A stretch of DNA of 64,000 nt from JBCBSZ01 sp039185015 (GTDB lineage Bacteria > Actinomycetota > Acidimicrobiia > Acidimicrobiales > Poriferisodalaceae): positions 1 to 64,000 of the forward strand of contig JBCDAU010000027.1 in assembly GCA_039185015.1 (NCBI GenBank), written 5' to 3'. Both the position numbers and the translations under genes were made by a program. Under the pieces are notes generated by a model. That model worked only from the letters and a program-made list of their open reading frames with translations. It made no database searches and was not told the DNA's origin. Position 1 is the stretch's first letter; the number at the start of each line of letters is the position of its first letter. Below are positions 49,790 through 58,480 of this stretch, in pieces.

Positions 49790-50677
49790 CTAGAGCAGGC
49801 CCTTGCGCTGGATGATCTCCTTCAGGTCCTCGGCGAACTGCTCGCCCAGGACCGGGTGCTCCAGCGCCAGCTCGACCGTGGCCCGCAGGTAGTCGGCCTT
49901 GGCCCCGGTGTCGAAGCGGCCGCCCTCGACGACCACACCGAAGGCGCGGCCCTCGTCGGCGAGTTGGGCGATGGCGTCGGTGAGCTGGATCTCGCCGCCC
50001 TTGCCCGGCTTGGTCTGGTCGATGGCGTCGAAGATGTCGGGCGGGAAGATGTAGCGGCCCATGACGGCCAGGTTCGACGGTGCGTCCTCGGGGTCGGGCT
50101 TCTCGACGATGCCGTCCAACCGGACGACGTCCTCGCTCACCGGGGTGGCGTCGGCGCAGCCGTACATCGACACCTGCTCCCGGGGCACCTCCATGAAGGC
50201 GATCACGGCGCCGCCACCGGTCGAGTCGTGGACCTCGATCATGCGCTCCAGCACCTTCGAGCTCGGATGCATGATGTCGTCGGGCAGCATGACGGCGAAG
50301 CCGTGGTCGCCCACGTGCTGACGGGCGCAGCCGACGGCGTGGCCGAGGCCCTTGGCCTCGCCCTGGCGGACCGCCCACACCTCGGCGAGATCGGCGATGC
50401 CGCGGACGAGGTCGAGCAGCTCGGTCTTGCCCGAGCGCTCCAGGGCCGTCTCCAGCTCGATCGCCCGGTCGAAGTGGTCCTCGACGGCGTTCTTGTTGCG
50501 GGCCGTGATCACGCACACGTCGGTCACGCCGGCGCGGACGGCCTCCTCGACGACCCACTGGATCGACGGCTTGTCGACCAGCGGGAGCATCTCCTTGGGG
50601 ATCGCCTTGGTGGCGGGGAGGAATCGGGTTCCGAGACCGGCCGCGGGGATCACGGCGGTGCGGATGGGTGCGGTCAT
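49790..50677 (-). CDS. galU: UTP-glucose-1-phosphate uridylyltransferase
   Basis: Makes UDP-glucose for cell-envelope and storage glycans. The 295 residues carry PAAGLGTRFLPATKAIPKEMLP (nucleotide and catalytic lysine region), the AKGLGHAV block, LPDDIMHP, the EKPDPEDAPS motif, GRYIFPPDIFD and GKGGEIQLTDAI, then FDTGAKADYL. All are hallmarks of bacterial GalU. ATG at 50677 is well placed though the ribosome-binding site is weak. The adjacent membrane protein follows on the same strand. Confidence 0.96.
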   Translation of the reverse strand: MTAPIRTAVIPAAGLGTRFLPATKAIPKEMLPLVDKPSIQWVVEEAVRAGVTDVCVITARNKNAVEDHFDRAIELETALERSGKTELLDLVRGIADLAEVWAVRQGEAKGLGHAVGCARQHVGDHGFAVMLPDDIMHPSSKVLERMIEVHDSTGGGAVIAFMEVPREQVSMYGCADATPVSEDVVRLDGIVEKPDPEDAPSNLAVMGRYIFPPDIFDAIDQTKPGKGGEIQLTDAIAQLADEGRAFGVVVEGGRFDTGAKADYLRATVELALEHPVLGEQFAEDLKEIIQRKGLL

Positions 50678-50845
50678 CGTGAGGGGCTCTCCGTCTCGCT
50701 CGCTGCGCCCATGATGGACGCACCGTCCACCTCCCGTGTACCACCGTGAGCCCACGGCCGGTGGCCACGGATGGGCTCCGAGCAGGCCGGTCGGTACACT
50801 CCACGGTCGCCCCGACCGCCACCTCCCCCTGAGGTTCCTGGGACC

Positions 50846-51154
50846 GTGCCCACCTACGACTATCGCTGCGACGCCTGCGGCCACCGCTTCGAGATGGTGC
50901 AGAGCATCAAGGACGATCCGATCACGATCTGCCCGAACTGTGGCGCCGAGCAGGTGGTCAAGGTCTTCGGCGTCCCCGGCATCGCCTTCAAGGGCAGCGG
51001 CTTCTACAAGACCGACAGCCGGTCCTCGGGCTCGTCCGGCGGCAACGGGAGCTCCTCCGGCGACTCCGGGTCGAGCAGCTCGTCGTCGGACAGCTCCTCC
51101 TCGAGCAGTTCGTCGGGCAGCTCCTCGTCGTCGAGCAGCTCGTCGTCGGACTGA
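50846..51154 (+). CDS. FmdB-type zinc ribbon protein with poly-serine tail
   Basis: 102 residues. The first 60 are a FmdB-family zinc ribbon: PTYDYRCDACGHRFE and ITICPNCG, giving four zinc cysteines, with a KVFGVPGIAFKGSGFYKTD end that is conserved in actinobacterial members. The last 45 residues are almost only Ser, Gly and Asp. GTG at 50846 is the family start. TACACT about 50 bases upstream is a possible -10 box. Such proteins are regulatory or structural; the function is unknown. Confidence 0.9.
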   Translation: MPTYDYRCDACGHRFEMVQSIKDDPITICPNCGAEQVVKVFGVPGIAFKGSGFYKTDSRSSGSSGGNGSSSGDSGSSSSSSDSSSSSSSSGSSSSSSSSSSD

Positions 51155-51239
51155 GCCCCACCGGCTCGACCACACGAGGTCGCCGCCGATAGCGTGCGCC
51201 TCCGGCTTCCCCCGCCGTACCCATCCCGGGGGTTGTCCC

Positions 51240-51896
51240 GTGCCCACGCTCCTGCGCCGTCTCCGTCACGGCCTCTGGCGCCTCTACCGTCGTCCGATCG
51301 TCGTCGGCCTCGCCTCGCTCGTCCTGGTCACGCTGGCCGTCCTCGGCCTCCGGGACGCGGGTGCGGCGCCGACCGTCGAGGTGCTGGTCGCCCGACGTGA
51401 GGTCCCGGCGGGCGTCCCGCTGACCGCCGACGACGTCGAGCTCGCACCCCGGCCGGCGCAGGACCTGCCGATCGACGCGGTCACGACCGCGGCACCCGGT
51501 CGGACCACGCTGGTCGGGCTCGCCGCCGGAGAGATCGTCCTCGAGCGACGGCTCGCGCCGGGTGGCGTCGGCGCCGTCGCCTCCCTCGTCGCTCCCGGCG
51601 CGGTCGGTGTCTGGCTGCCACCGGCCGGGCTCACGACCGAGCTCGCCGTCGGCGACCGCCTCGACCTGCTCGTGCTGGCCGAGACCGGCACCCGTGCCGC
51701 CGTCCTGGGTGCGCCGGTGATCGGCATCGACGACCAGGGCGTCACGGTCGCCGTGCCCGACCTCGTCGCGGCCGAGGTGGTCGAGGCCGTGGTGGCCGGG
51801 CTTGTCGTCCCGGTGGTGGCGCCGTCGTGGACCGACAGCGCTCAGGCGCCGAGCGCCAGCGCGCCCAGCACCACGATCCCGAGCAGCACGCGGTAG
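51240..51896 (+). CDS. SAF-domain protein (CpaB/RcpC-like), membrane-anchored
   Basis: 218 residues: a basic N-terminus and one membrane helix (about 20-37, PIVVGLASLVLVTLAVLGL), then a SAF domain with VLVARREVPAGVPLTADDVELAP and GLAAGEIVLERRLAPG. This fold is shared by CpaB/RcpC pilus proteins and antifreeze-like domains. No other pilus gene is near. GTG at 51240 continues the operon-like run after the FmdB gene (85 bases); TAGCGT at about 51190 may be a -10 box. The gene ends in a Ser/Thr-rich tail that overlaps the convergent uppP gene by 55 bases. Confidence 0.82.
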   Translation: MPTLLRRLRHGLWRLYRRPIVVGLASLVLVTLAVLGLRDAGAAPTVEVLVARREVPAGVPLTADDVELAPRPAQDLPIDAVTTAAPGRTTLVGLAAGEIVLERRLAPGGVGAVASLVAPGAVGVWLPPAGLTTELAVGDRLDLLVLAETGTRAAVLGAPVIGIDDQGVTVAVPDLVAAEVVEAVVAGLVVPVVAPSWTDSAQAPSASAPSTTIPSSTR

Positions 51897-52660
51897 ATCA
51901 CGAACGGGAGGAACGTGCGGCTCCGCACCAGCTTGAGCGTGCCCCACACGGCGACCCAGCCGGTCACCGCCGCGGCCGACATCCCGACGATGAACCCGCC
52001 GACCAGGTCCGACGGCAGCCCGTCGGAGGCGACCGAGGCACCGCGGAGCAGCCCGGCACCGGCGATGACCGGGAGGCTCATCAGGAACGCGAGCCGGGCG
52101 GCGCTGGCCCGGTCGAAGCCCAGCACCCGGGCCACCGAGATCGTCGCGCCCGAGCGGGACACGCCGGGCTGCAGCGCCAGCGCCTGGCCGACACCCATGA
52201 GCAGCCCGTCGCGCAGCCCGAACGAGCCCTCCTCGCGGCGGGGCGTGAGGTTGTCGGCCCACAGGAGCACGAGCCCGAACACGATCAGGCAGACGGCGAT
52301 GAGCCAGATGCGGTCGACGGCGAGCACATCGCCGAGCACGATCCCGGTGATGCCGGCCGGGATGGCGGAGGCGACGAGGAACCACGCCTTGCGGCCCTCG
52401 GCATCGAGCGGCCCGCGCCGGAACACGGGGCCGAGGCCCGCGACGGTGAGCGATACGACGTCACGCCACAGGTAGGCGATCGCGCCGACGAGGGTGCCGA
52501 TGTGCACGGCGACGTCGAAGGCCTGCTCGATCGTCTCGTCGTCGAAGTCGTCCCAGCCCGTCGCCCAGCGGACGAGCTCGAGGTGCCCGCTCGACGAGAT
52601 CGGCAGGAACTCGGCCAGGCCCTGGACGATGCCGAGGACGAGTGCGTGGAACAGGCTCAC
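51842..52660 (-). CDS. uppP: Undecaprenyl-diphosphatase
   Basis: Recycles the lipid carrier of cell-wall synthesis (undecaprenyl diphosphate to monophosphate) and gives bacitracin resistance. The 272 residues have about eight helices and both catalytic motifs: AEFLPISSSGHLELV near the N-terminus (the E-rich motif) and QPGVSRSGATI. GTG at 52660 has GGAGG upstream. The 3' end overlaps the SAF gene. Confidence 0.95.
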   Translation of the reverse strand: MSLFHALVLGIVQGLAEFLPISSSGHLELVRWATGWDDFDDETIEQAFDVAVHIGTLVGAIAYLWRDVVSLTVAGLGPVFRRGPLDAEGRKAWFLVASAIPAGITGIVLGDVLAVDRIWLIAVCLIVFGLVLLWADNLTPRREEGSFGLRDGLLMGVGQALALQPGVSRSGATISVARVLGFDRASAARLAFLMSLPVIAGAGLLRGASVASDGLPSDLVGGFIVGMSAAAVTGWVAVWGTLKLVRSRTFLPFVIYRVLLGIVVLGALALGA

Positions 52661-52700
52661 GGGGCCTCCGTCGGCCGCGCGGCCGGAAAGGGAAGGGGGG

Positions 52701-53408
52701 TCACGAGGTGGTCGACGGGACGATCCGCGGCGACCACGGCCGCGGCTGGTCCCAGTGGTGCCCCACGACCCGAGCGGTCGCGAGGGCGGCGAGGAACTCG
52801 GTGGGCCCCTCGAAGTCGGTCATCTCCACGTAGGCCGCGCCGATGGCGTCGGGGACGTGGGCGTCGCTGCCGGCACCGGCGGGGAGACCGGCCTCGACCG
52901 CGAGCTCGGCGGCACGTCGGTTGAGCGACCGGAGCGACGTCTTGCCGTTCCAGGCCTCGACGGCGTCGATCAGCTCCCGATCGATCAGGTCGAACAGGGT
53001 CGACTCGGCGAGGCAGTGGCGCATCGGATCGAAGGGGTGCGGGACGTAGACGATGGCGCCCTGATCACGGATGCGGCGGGCCGTCTCGTCCGCCGGCAGG
53101 CCCTGCGGGACCCGCTCGGTCAGGAACAGCCCGATCAGCTCGCCGGCGTGGGTGCGGACCTCCTCGCCGACGACGACCCGACACGGCAGCGCTTCGCGGG
53201 CCGCCTCGGCGCCGGCGACGGCGTGGTGATCGGTGACGCAGAGGACGTCGATGCCGGCCTCGGCGACGGAGCGGGCGAGCTCGTCGAGCGTGGTGGTGCA
53301 GTCCCCTGACCACATCGTGTGGCTGTGGCAATCGACGCGCAGCAGCCCGTGATCGACGGGGTCGGCGAGGTGCGGATGGCGGTCGATGGCGACCGGAGCG
53401 GGCTCCAC
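52701..53408 (-). CDS. PHP-domain metal-dependent phosphoesterase
   Basis: 235 residues with the four PHP motifs: RVDCHSHTMWSGDC (first two His), CVTDHHAVAG, VPHPFDP, and GAGSDAHV at the C-terminal side. The metal set is complete, so it is likely an active phosphoesterase; PHP enzymes act on nucleotides, polymerase products or small phosphates, and the substrate here is unknown. GTG at 53408 follows TACGCT with a 9-base gap. It is downstream of the TldE gene on the same strand. Confidence 0.9.
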   Translation of the reverse strand: MEPAPVAIDRHPHLADPVDHGLLRVDCHSHTMWSGDCTTTLDELARSVAEAGIDVLCVTDHHAVAGAEAAREALPCRVVVGEEVRTHAGELIGLFLTERVPQGLPADETARRIRDQGAIVYVPHPFDPMRHCLAESTLFDLIDRELIDAVEAWNGKTSLRSLNRRAAELAVEAGLPAGAGSDAHVPDAIGAAYVEMTDFEGPTEFLAALATARVVGHHWDQPRPWSPRIVPSTTS

Positions 53409-53417
53409 GAGGGGTGG

Positions 53418-53423
53418 AGCGTA
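53418..53423 (-). promoter_or_regulatory. Leaderless-type -10 box TACGCT before the PHP gene
   Basis: TACGCT, 9 bases before the GTG at 53408, in the 18-base gap after the TldE stop. Confidence 0.4.
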
Positions 53424-53426
53424 GGG

Positions 53427-54788
53427 CTAGCGACCCGAGACCGTCACGCCTTCGATCACCACGCTCTGTCCAGCGGCGCTCATGGGGAGGAACTCCACGT
53501 CAGAGCCGATGGCGACGATGTCGAGCAGGAGGCGCTGCAGCGTCGACGCGATGGTGAACTCGCGCACGGGCTCACCGAGCTTGCCGCCCTCGATCCGCAC
53601 TCCCTCGGCGCCCGTCGAGAAGTCGCCGCTGACGGGGTTCACGCCCGAGTGCAGCCCGGCGACCTTCTGGATGAGCACCCCGCGCTCGACGCCGGCGATG
53701 AGCTCGTCGCGGGTCTGCGTGCCGGGGGCCAGGGTGAGCGCACGGCACCCGACGCCGGGCGTCGAGGCGTAGCCCCCGCGGACGGCCGATCCGGTGCTGG
53801 CGGTGCCCATCCTCCGGGCGGTCGTGCCGTTGTGGACGAACTGCTGGAGCTCGCCGCCGACGATCAGCTCGTTGCGGCGGGTGGCGAGGCCCTCACCGTC
53901 GAGGCGGCCGGCGGTGAAGAAGCGATCGTCGGTCGGGTCGTCGACGAGGGTGACGTCGGCGGCGGCGACCTCCTCGCCGAGGCGCTCGGCGAACAACGAC
54001 CGGCCCTTGAGGACCGACTCGGCGTTGAGCGTGCCGCCGATGATGCCCAGGAGCTGCGCGGTCACGTACGGGTCGAACACGACCGTGAGCCGCTCGGACT
54101 CCGGCTTGGTCGCTCCGAGCAGCTGGGTGGCGCGTCGTCCGGCGTCAGCGGCGGCGTCGCCGACGACGAGCTCGTCGAGGTCACGGCCGACCGAGAAACC
54201 GAAACCGGTCTGGGTCTCGTCGCCCTCGCTCGCCAGGACGAACGCGGTCACGTAGCAGCCGCTGCGGCGGGCCGAGTCGCGGATGCCGGAGGTGGTGGCG
54301 ATCGCGGCGTCGACCATCGAGTCGGCGTAGTCGGCCGACTCGACCGCGGAGATGCGGGGGTCCACCCCGGACGCGGCGGCCTCGAGCTCGAGCGCGAGCT
54401 CGATCTTGCGGTCGTCGGACACCCCGGCCAGCGAGTCGGACCAGAGCTCGAGATCGGCCGGCGTGACACCGTCGGGCTCGACCAGGCCGACCCAGTCCTC
54501 CGGCGTGGCGAAGGTGGCGTTGTCGCGGGCCTCGCTGAGCGTCTCCTCGATGACGTCGAGGTCGAGCGAACCGGCGTAGGCGAAGCCCTGCCGACCGCCC
54601 CTGATGACCCGGATGCCCACGCCCGCCGACTCGGCAGAGGTGAAGGACTCGACCTCGCCCTGGTAGGCGCGGATCTCGGTGTCGCGCCCACGGACGGCAT
54701 AGGCCTCGAGCTGCTCGTCGTCGTCGGCCCAGCCGACGATGCGGTCGGCGAGGCCGAGGAGGTCGGTGTCGATGGCGACGTCGGTCAT
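53427..54788 (-). CDS. tldE: TldE/PmbA-family metalloprotease subunit
   Basis: Non-metal partner of TldD; the pair forms a heterodimeric protease that processes modified peptides such as microcins. 453 residues with the family blocks AYQGEVESFTSAESAGVGIRVI, GFAYAGSLD, TLVDDPTDDRFFTAGRLDGEG and HSGVNPVSGDFSTGAEGVRIEGG near the C-terminus. The HExxxH motif of TldD is absent, as expected for TldE. ATG at 54788 overlaps the tldD stop as ATGA, so equal amounts of both should be made. Confidence 0.95.
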   Translation of the reverse strand: MTDVAIDTDLLGLADRIVGWADDDEQLEAYAVRGRDTEIRAYQGEVESFTSAESAGVGIRVIRGGRQGFAYAGSLDLDVIEETLSEARDNATFATPEDWVGLVEPDGVTPADLELWSDSLAGVSDDRKIELALELEAAASGVDPRISAVESADYADSMVDAAIATTSGIRDSARRSGCYVTAFVLASEGDETQTGFGFSVGRDLDELVVGDAAADAGRRATQLLGATKPESERLTVVFDPYVTAQLLGIIGGTLNAESVLKGRSLFAERLGEEVAAADVTLVDDPTDDRFFTAGRLDGEGLATRRNELIVGGELQQFVHNGTTARRMGTASTGSAVRGGYASTPGVGCRALTLAPGTQTRDELIAGVERGVLIQKVAGLHSGVNPVSGDFSTGAEGVRIEGGKLGEPVREFTIASTLQRLLLDIVAIGSDVEFLPMSAAGQSVVIEGVTVSGR

Positions 54789-56173
54789 GCCGCGGTGCCG
54801 CCGACCGTCAGGCGGGTCACCCGGAGCGTCGGTTGGCCGTCGCCGACCGGCACGCCCTGGCCGTCCTTGCCGCACGTGCCCGGGGAACCCATCGCGAAGT
54901 CAGCGGCGATGGCGTCGATGTCCTGGAGCACCTGCGGGCCGTTGCCGATGAGGTTGCCCTCGCGCAGCGGCTCGGTGATCTGCCCGTCCTCGATCAGGTA
55001 GGCCTCGGTCATGCCGAACACGAAGTCACCCGTGGCCGTGTTGACCTGACCGCCGCCCAACTGGGCCACGTACACCCCGTTCGGGGTGTCGGCGATGATG
55101 TCGTCGGCCTCGCCCTCACCGTCGAGGACGTAGGTGTTGGTCATCCGCACCATCGGCAGGTGCTCGTAGCTCTGGCGCCGACCGTTGCCCGACTGCGGCC
55201 GGCCCTCGGCACGGCTGCGCATCAGGTCCCACATGTAGTCGGTGAGGATGCCGTCCTCGATCAGCGTGTTGCTGCGGGTCGGTGCGCCCTCGTCGTCGAT
55301 GGCGAGCGCACCCCACTCCCGGGCCATGGTGCCGTCGTCGACCAGGGTGACGAGCGGCGACGCGACCTGCTCGCCCACGCGGTCCTTGAAGACCGAGGCA
55401 CCCTTGCGGACGAGGTCGGCCTCGAGGCCGTGGCCGCACGCCTCGTGGAAGAGCACCCCACCTCCACCCTTCGCGACGACGACCGGCATCTCGCCGCTGG
55501 GCGCAGGGCGGGCCTGCAGCTTGGTGATCGCCCGGGCGGCCGCCCGGCGAGCCAGCTCCTCGACGTCGTAGAGGTCGAAGAGCTCGAAGCCGACCGTGTG
55601 GCCGATCGTCTCCCGACCCGTCTGCATCCCGGTGTCGCCGGAGGCGATCGCGTTGACCGAGAACAGGGTGCGCACCTGGTCGTCCTCGCCGAAGACCCCG
55701 TCGCTGTTGGCGACCAGGATCCGGCGGCGGCCCTCGGAGTAGCGGGCGGCGACCTGGCTGATGGCGGCGTCGACGCTGCGTGCGGCCTCGTCGGCCGAGC
55801 GGAGCAGGTCGACCTTGACGGCCTTCTCGATCGTCTCGGGCAGCACCTCGACCGGGTGCGGCGTGACATCGACGGCCGCCAGCTCGGCAGGGGTCTGCAC
55901 CGCTCCACCACCGCGGGCCGACGCGGCCGCGCGTCGGGCCGCTGACCTCAGTCCCTCGGGGCTCAGGTCGGCCGTGTGGGCGAAGCCGGTCGACTCCCCG
56001 ACCACGACGCGGATGCCGACGCCGCGGCGACGGCCACTGCTCAGCTCCTCGATGCGGCCGTCGTCGAGGTACGCGGCGGTGCTCCGCCGATCCTCGGCGA
56101 AGACTTCGGCGAACTCGGCGCCGGTGCTCAGCGCCTCCCCGAGGGTCCTCTGCACCACATCCCGGTCGAGCAC
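54785..56173 (-). CDS. tldD: TldD-family zinc metalloprotease subunit
   Basis: Catalytic subunit of the TldD/TldE protease. The zinc motif HEACGH is at 243-248, following the GGGGVLFH turn; family blocks GVGIRVVVGESTGFAHT, YVAQLGGGQVNTATGDFVFGMTEAYLIEDG and LIGNGPQVLQDIDAI are present. 462 residues is normal. GTG at 56173 follows GAGGAGG; the reading frame stays open far upstream but encodes nothing recognisable. No peptide-modification cluster is nearby, so the natural substrate is unknown; a general housekeeping role is likely. Confidence 0.96.
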   Translation of the reverse strand: MLDRDVVQRTLGEALSTGAEFAEVFAEDRRSTAAYLDDGRIEELSSGRRRGVGIRVVVGESTGFAHTADLSPEGLRSAARRAAASARGGGAVQTPAELAAVDVTPHPVEVLPETIEKAVKVDLLRSADEAARSVDAAISQVAARYSEGRRRILVANSDGVFGEDDQVRTLFSVNAIASGDTGMQTGRETIGHTVGFELFDLYDVEELARRAAARAITKLQARPAPSGEMPVVVAKGGGGVLFHEACGHGLEADLVRKGASVFKDRVGEQVASPLVTLVDDGTMAREWGALAIDDEGAPTRSNTLIEDGILTDYMWDLMRSRAEGRPQSGNGRRQSYEHLPMVRMTNTYVLDGEGEADDIIADTPNGVYVAQLGGGQVNTATGDFVFGMTEAYLIEDGQITEPLREGNLIGNGPQVLQDIDAIAADFAMGSPGTCGKDGQGVPVGDGQPTLRVTRLTVGGTAA

Positions 56174-56237
56174 GCTGCCTCCTCGTCGTCGAGTCCGGTC
56201 AGGGTACCGGCGTGACCTCGGGCCCGGACGGGCGTCG

Positions 56238-56243
56238 TACGCT
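56238..56243 (+). promoter_or_regulatory. Leaderless-type -10 box TACGCT
   Basis: TACGCT ends 6 bases before the GTG at 56250, with no room for a ribosome-binding site. Confidence 0.5.
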
Positions 56244-56249
56244 GATCGG

Positions 56250-56636
56250 GTGCCCCCGGAGGTCGGACTCACCGCCACCCTGTCGCTCACCGTGTCCGAC
56301 GACGACACGGCCGTCGCGCTCGGCTCCGGCACCGTGCCGGTGCTGGGCACCCCCCGAGTCGTCGCGCTGTGCGAGGAAGCGACCGTCGCTGCGATCTCGT
56401 CGAGCCTCGGCGACGGGCAGACGACGGTCGGCTCGAAGATCTCCCTCGAGCACCTCGCCCCGACGCCCGTCGGCGGCGTCGTCGAGGCCTCGGCGGTGCT
56501 CGAGAAGGTCGAGGGACGCCGTCTGACCTTCACCGTCAAGGTGTCCGACGAGCGGAGCCTGCTCGCCGCGGGCCGGATCGTCCGGATCGCCGTCGACGAG
56601 GACACCTTCGTCGCCCGAGCCCAGGGTGACGGCTGA
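56250..56636 (+). CDS. Hot-dog fold thioesterase (FlK-like)
   Basis: 128 residues in the fluoroacetyl-CoA thioesterase/thioesterase superfamily pattern: VPVLGTPRVVALCEEATVAAI, then TTVGSKISLEHLAPTPVGGVVEASAVL, with the conserved H and T/G positions of the hot-dog site. It probably hydrolyses short acyl-CoA esters; the substrate is unknown. GTG at 56250 is the start, directly after a -10 box. Confidence 0.85.
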   Translation: MPPEVGLTATLSLTVSDDDTAVALGSGTVPVLGTPRVVALCEEATVAAISSSLGDGQTTVGSKISLEHLAPTPVGGVVEASAVLEKVEGRRLTFTVKVSDERSLLAAGRIVRIAVDEDTFVARAQGDG

Positions 56637-56708
56637 CCTCCTCGGCGACGCCCCGGACCCTCGCAGCGGACGGGTCCGTTCCGTAGGATTGGGAGTTCGG
56701 TTCCCGCC

Positions 56709-57665
56709 ATGCCCACCGTCCTCACTTCCCGCTCCGCGATCGCCCTGCTCAGGGTGACGATCACCGCCGCGCTCGTGGCGGTCCTCGTGTCGCGCCTGCC
56801 TCGCGACTCGTTCTCGCAGTGGTCCGACGGCTGGACGACGGCGAGCTGGGCCTGGATGTTCGCCGCGGTGGCGGCCAGCGTGGCCGCGAGCGCGATGGGT
56901 GCGGTGCGTTGGTCCCGCGTCGCCAACGCCATCGGGGTGCCGTCGACGTTCCGCCAGCTCGCCCCGCACCACTTCGCCGGCCAGCTGCTGTCGTCGGTGC
57001 TGCCGTCGACCATCGGCGGCGATGCGCTGCGCACCCACCGCCTCGCCCGCTCCAGCGGCGACGGCGCCCGCTCGTTCACCAGCGTGGTCCTCGACCGGCT
57101 GAGCGGCTGGGCGGTCCTCCCCGTGGTCTCGCTGCTCGCCTTCGCGCTCAACCCCGGGCTGTTGCGGCTCGGAGCGGCCACGGTCTGGGCCGCGATCGTG
57201 TCGATCGGCGCGCTCGCCGTGCTCGCGCTCCTCCTGCTCGCCGTCGGACCTCCCTCGGGAGCACCGCTGCGGGGCCGCCTCGAGCGCTGGGGCTCGACGC
57301 TGCGTTCGAGCCTCCACGCCGTGCGGCTCCGTCCCGGCTCGGCCATCGAGCCCCTCGTCCTCTCGGTCGCCTCGACGCTGATGCTGGTCGCCGCCGGCTA
57401 CCTGGCCGCCCGCGCCCTCGGCATCGGCCTCAGCCCGACGGCGGCCATGGCGATCCTGCCGGTCGTCCTCATGATCCAGGTGATCCCCATCGGCATCGGT
57501 GGCCTCGGCCTGCGCGAGGGCGCGCTCGTCGTCCTGCTCGCGCCGCTCGGCATCGCCGCCGCTCAGGCCGTCGTGCTCGGGCTCGCCATCCACGCGCTCA
57601 GCGCGACCGTCGGACTGCTCGGTGTCCCGGCGCTGGCACTCCCCGCTGCGAGGGTGACGGCATGA
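56709..57665 (+). CDS. Lysylphosphatidylglycerol synthase-type membrane protein (UPF0104/AglD-like)
   Basis: 318 residues, about eight helices. Motifs fit the UPF0104 transmembrane family (PF03706): AVRWSRVANAIG, HHFAGQLLSSVLPSTIGGDALR and the GIGGLGLREGALVVLLAPLG ending. Members form flippase or lysyltransferase-like membrane domains; no cytosolic lysyl-transfer domain is attached here. A likely -10 box TAGGAT lies about 20 bases upstream. It is coupled to the PAP2 gene by an ATGA overlap, suggesting a joint role in lipid or glycan handling. Confidence 0.87.
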   Translation: MPTVLTSRSAIALLRVTITAALVAVLVSRLPRDSFSQWSDGWTTASWAWMFAAVAASVAASAMGAVRWSRVANAIGVPSTFRQLAPHHFAGQLLSSVLPSTIGGDALRTHRLARSSGDGARSFTSVVLDRLSGWAVLPVVSLLAFALNPGLLRLGAATVWAAIVSIGALAVLALLLLAVGPPSGAPLRGRLERWGSTLRSSLHAVRLRPGSAIEPLVLSVASTLMLVAAGYLAARALGIGLSPTAAMAILPVVLMIQVIPIGIGGLGLREGALVVLLAPLGIAAAQAVVLGLAIHALSATVGLLGVPALALPAARVTA

Positions 57666-58480
57666 CCGCCACGGCGCCGGACCGCACCGCCGCGCTTCCC
57701 GATGAAGGTCGCCCGCGGCTGCGCTGGTGGCGCGAGGTCGGGTACGCCCTCGGCTTCTACCTCGTCTACTCCGCGATCCGGAACCAGTTCGGTTCCTCGA
57801 CCGTGTCGCCCCGCGAGGCGTTCGACAACGCCGTCCTCATCATCGATCTGCAGCGCGAGCTCGGCTTGTTCGTCGAGCTCGACATCCAGCGGGCGTTCCT
57901 CGACCACGAGTGGTTCATCAGAGCGCTCAACATCTTCTACGGCAGCCTGCACTTCGTCGCGACCGCCGGCGTGATGATCTACCTGTACCGCCGTCACCCG
58001 CTGCACTACTCGCGCTGGCGTTCGGTCCTCGCCTGGACCACCGGCCTCGCGCTCATCGGGTTCGCGCTCTTCCCGCTCATGCCGCCGCGACTCATGAACG
58101 CCGGTGGCACCTGGGGGTGGACCTCACCGGAGTTCGACTTCGTCGACACGCTGGTCGAGGTCGGCGGCCTGTGGTCGTTCTCCAGCGACGGCATGCAGTC
58201 GATCTCCAACCAGTACGCCGCCATGCCCAGCCTCCACATCGGCTGGGCGTTGTGGTGCGTCGCCGCGCTCTGGGTCGTCACGCCGCACCGGGCGACGCGG
58301 TGGCTGCTCCTGCTCTACCCGACGCTGACGCTCTTCGCCATCGTCGTCACCGGCAACCACTTCATCCTCGATGCCGTCGGCGGTGCGCTGGTGTTGGCGG
58401 TCGGCTACGTGGCCGCCATCGGCTGGCGCCGCTACGTCAGTCCGGAGCTCGCCTCACTGCGGCTCCGCCTGCGCTCCTGA
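57662..58480 (+). CDS. PAP2-like membrane phosphatase/phosphotransferase (Aur1/Ipt1 type)
   Basis: 272 residues with about six helices and the C-terminal motifs AAMPSLHIGWALW and VVTGNHFILDAVGG, which carry the conserved histidines of inositolphosphotransferase-type PAP2 proteins (PF14378 pattern). The catalytic site faces outside the membrane. A lipid or phospho-inositol/polyprenol substrate is likely. ATG at 57662 overlaps the upstream stop as ATGA. The last 27 bases overlap the convergent histidine kinase gene. Confidence 0.88.
   Translation: MTATAPDRTAALPDEGRPRLRWWREVGYALGFYLVYSAIRNQFGSSTVSPREAFDNAVLIIDLQRELGLFVELDIQRAFLDHEWFIRALNIFYGSLHFVATAGVMIYLYRRHPLHYSRWRSVLAWTTGLALIGFALFPLMPPRLMNAGGTWGWTSPEFDFVDTLVEVGGLWSFSSDGMQSISNQYAAMPSLHIGWALWCVAALWVVTPHRATRWLLLLYPTLTLFAIVVTGNHFILDAVGGALVLAVGYVAAIGWRRYVSPELASLRLRLRS

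Noticed and set aside
54785..57346. 853-residue version of the tldD reading frame
   Set aside because: The extra 390 N-terminal residues are antisense of the thioesterase and UPF0104 genes; GTG 56173 with GAGGAGG is the supported start.
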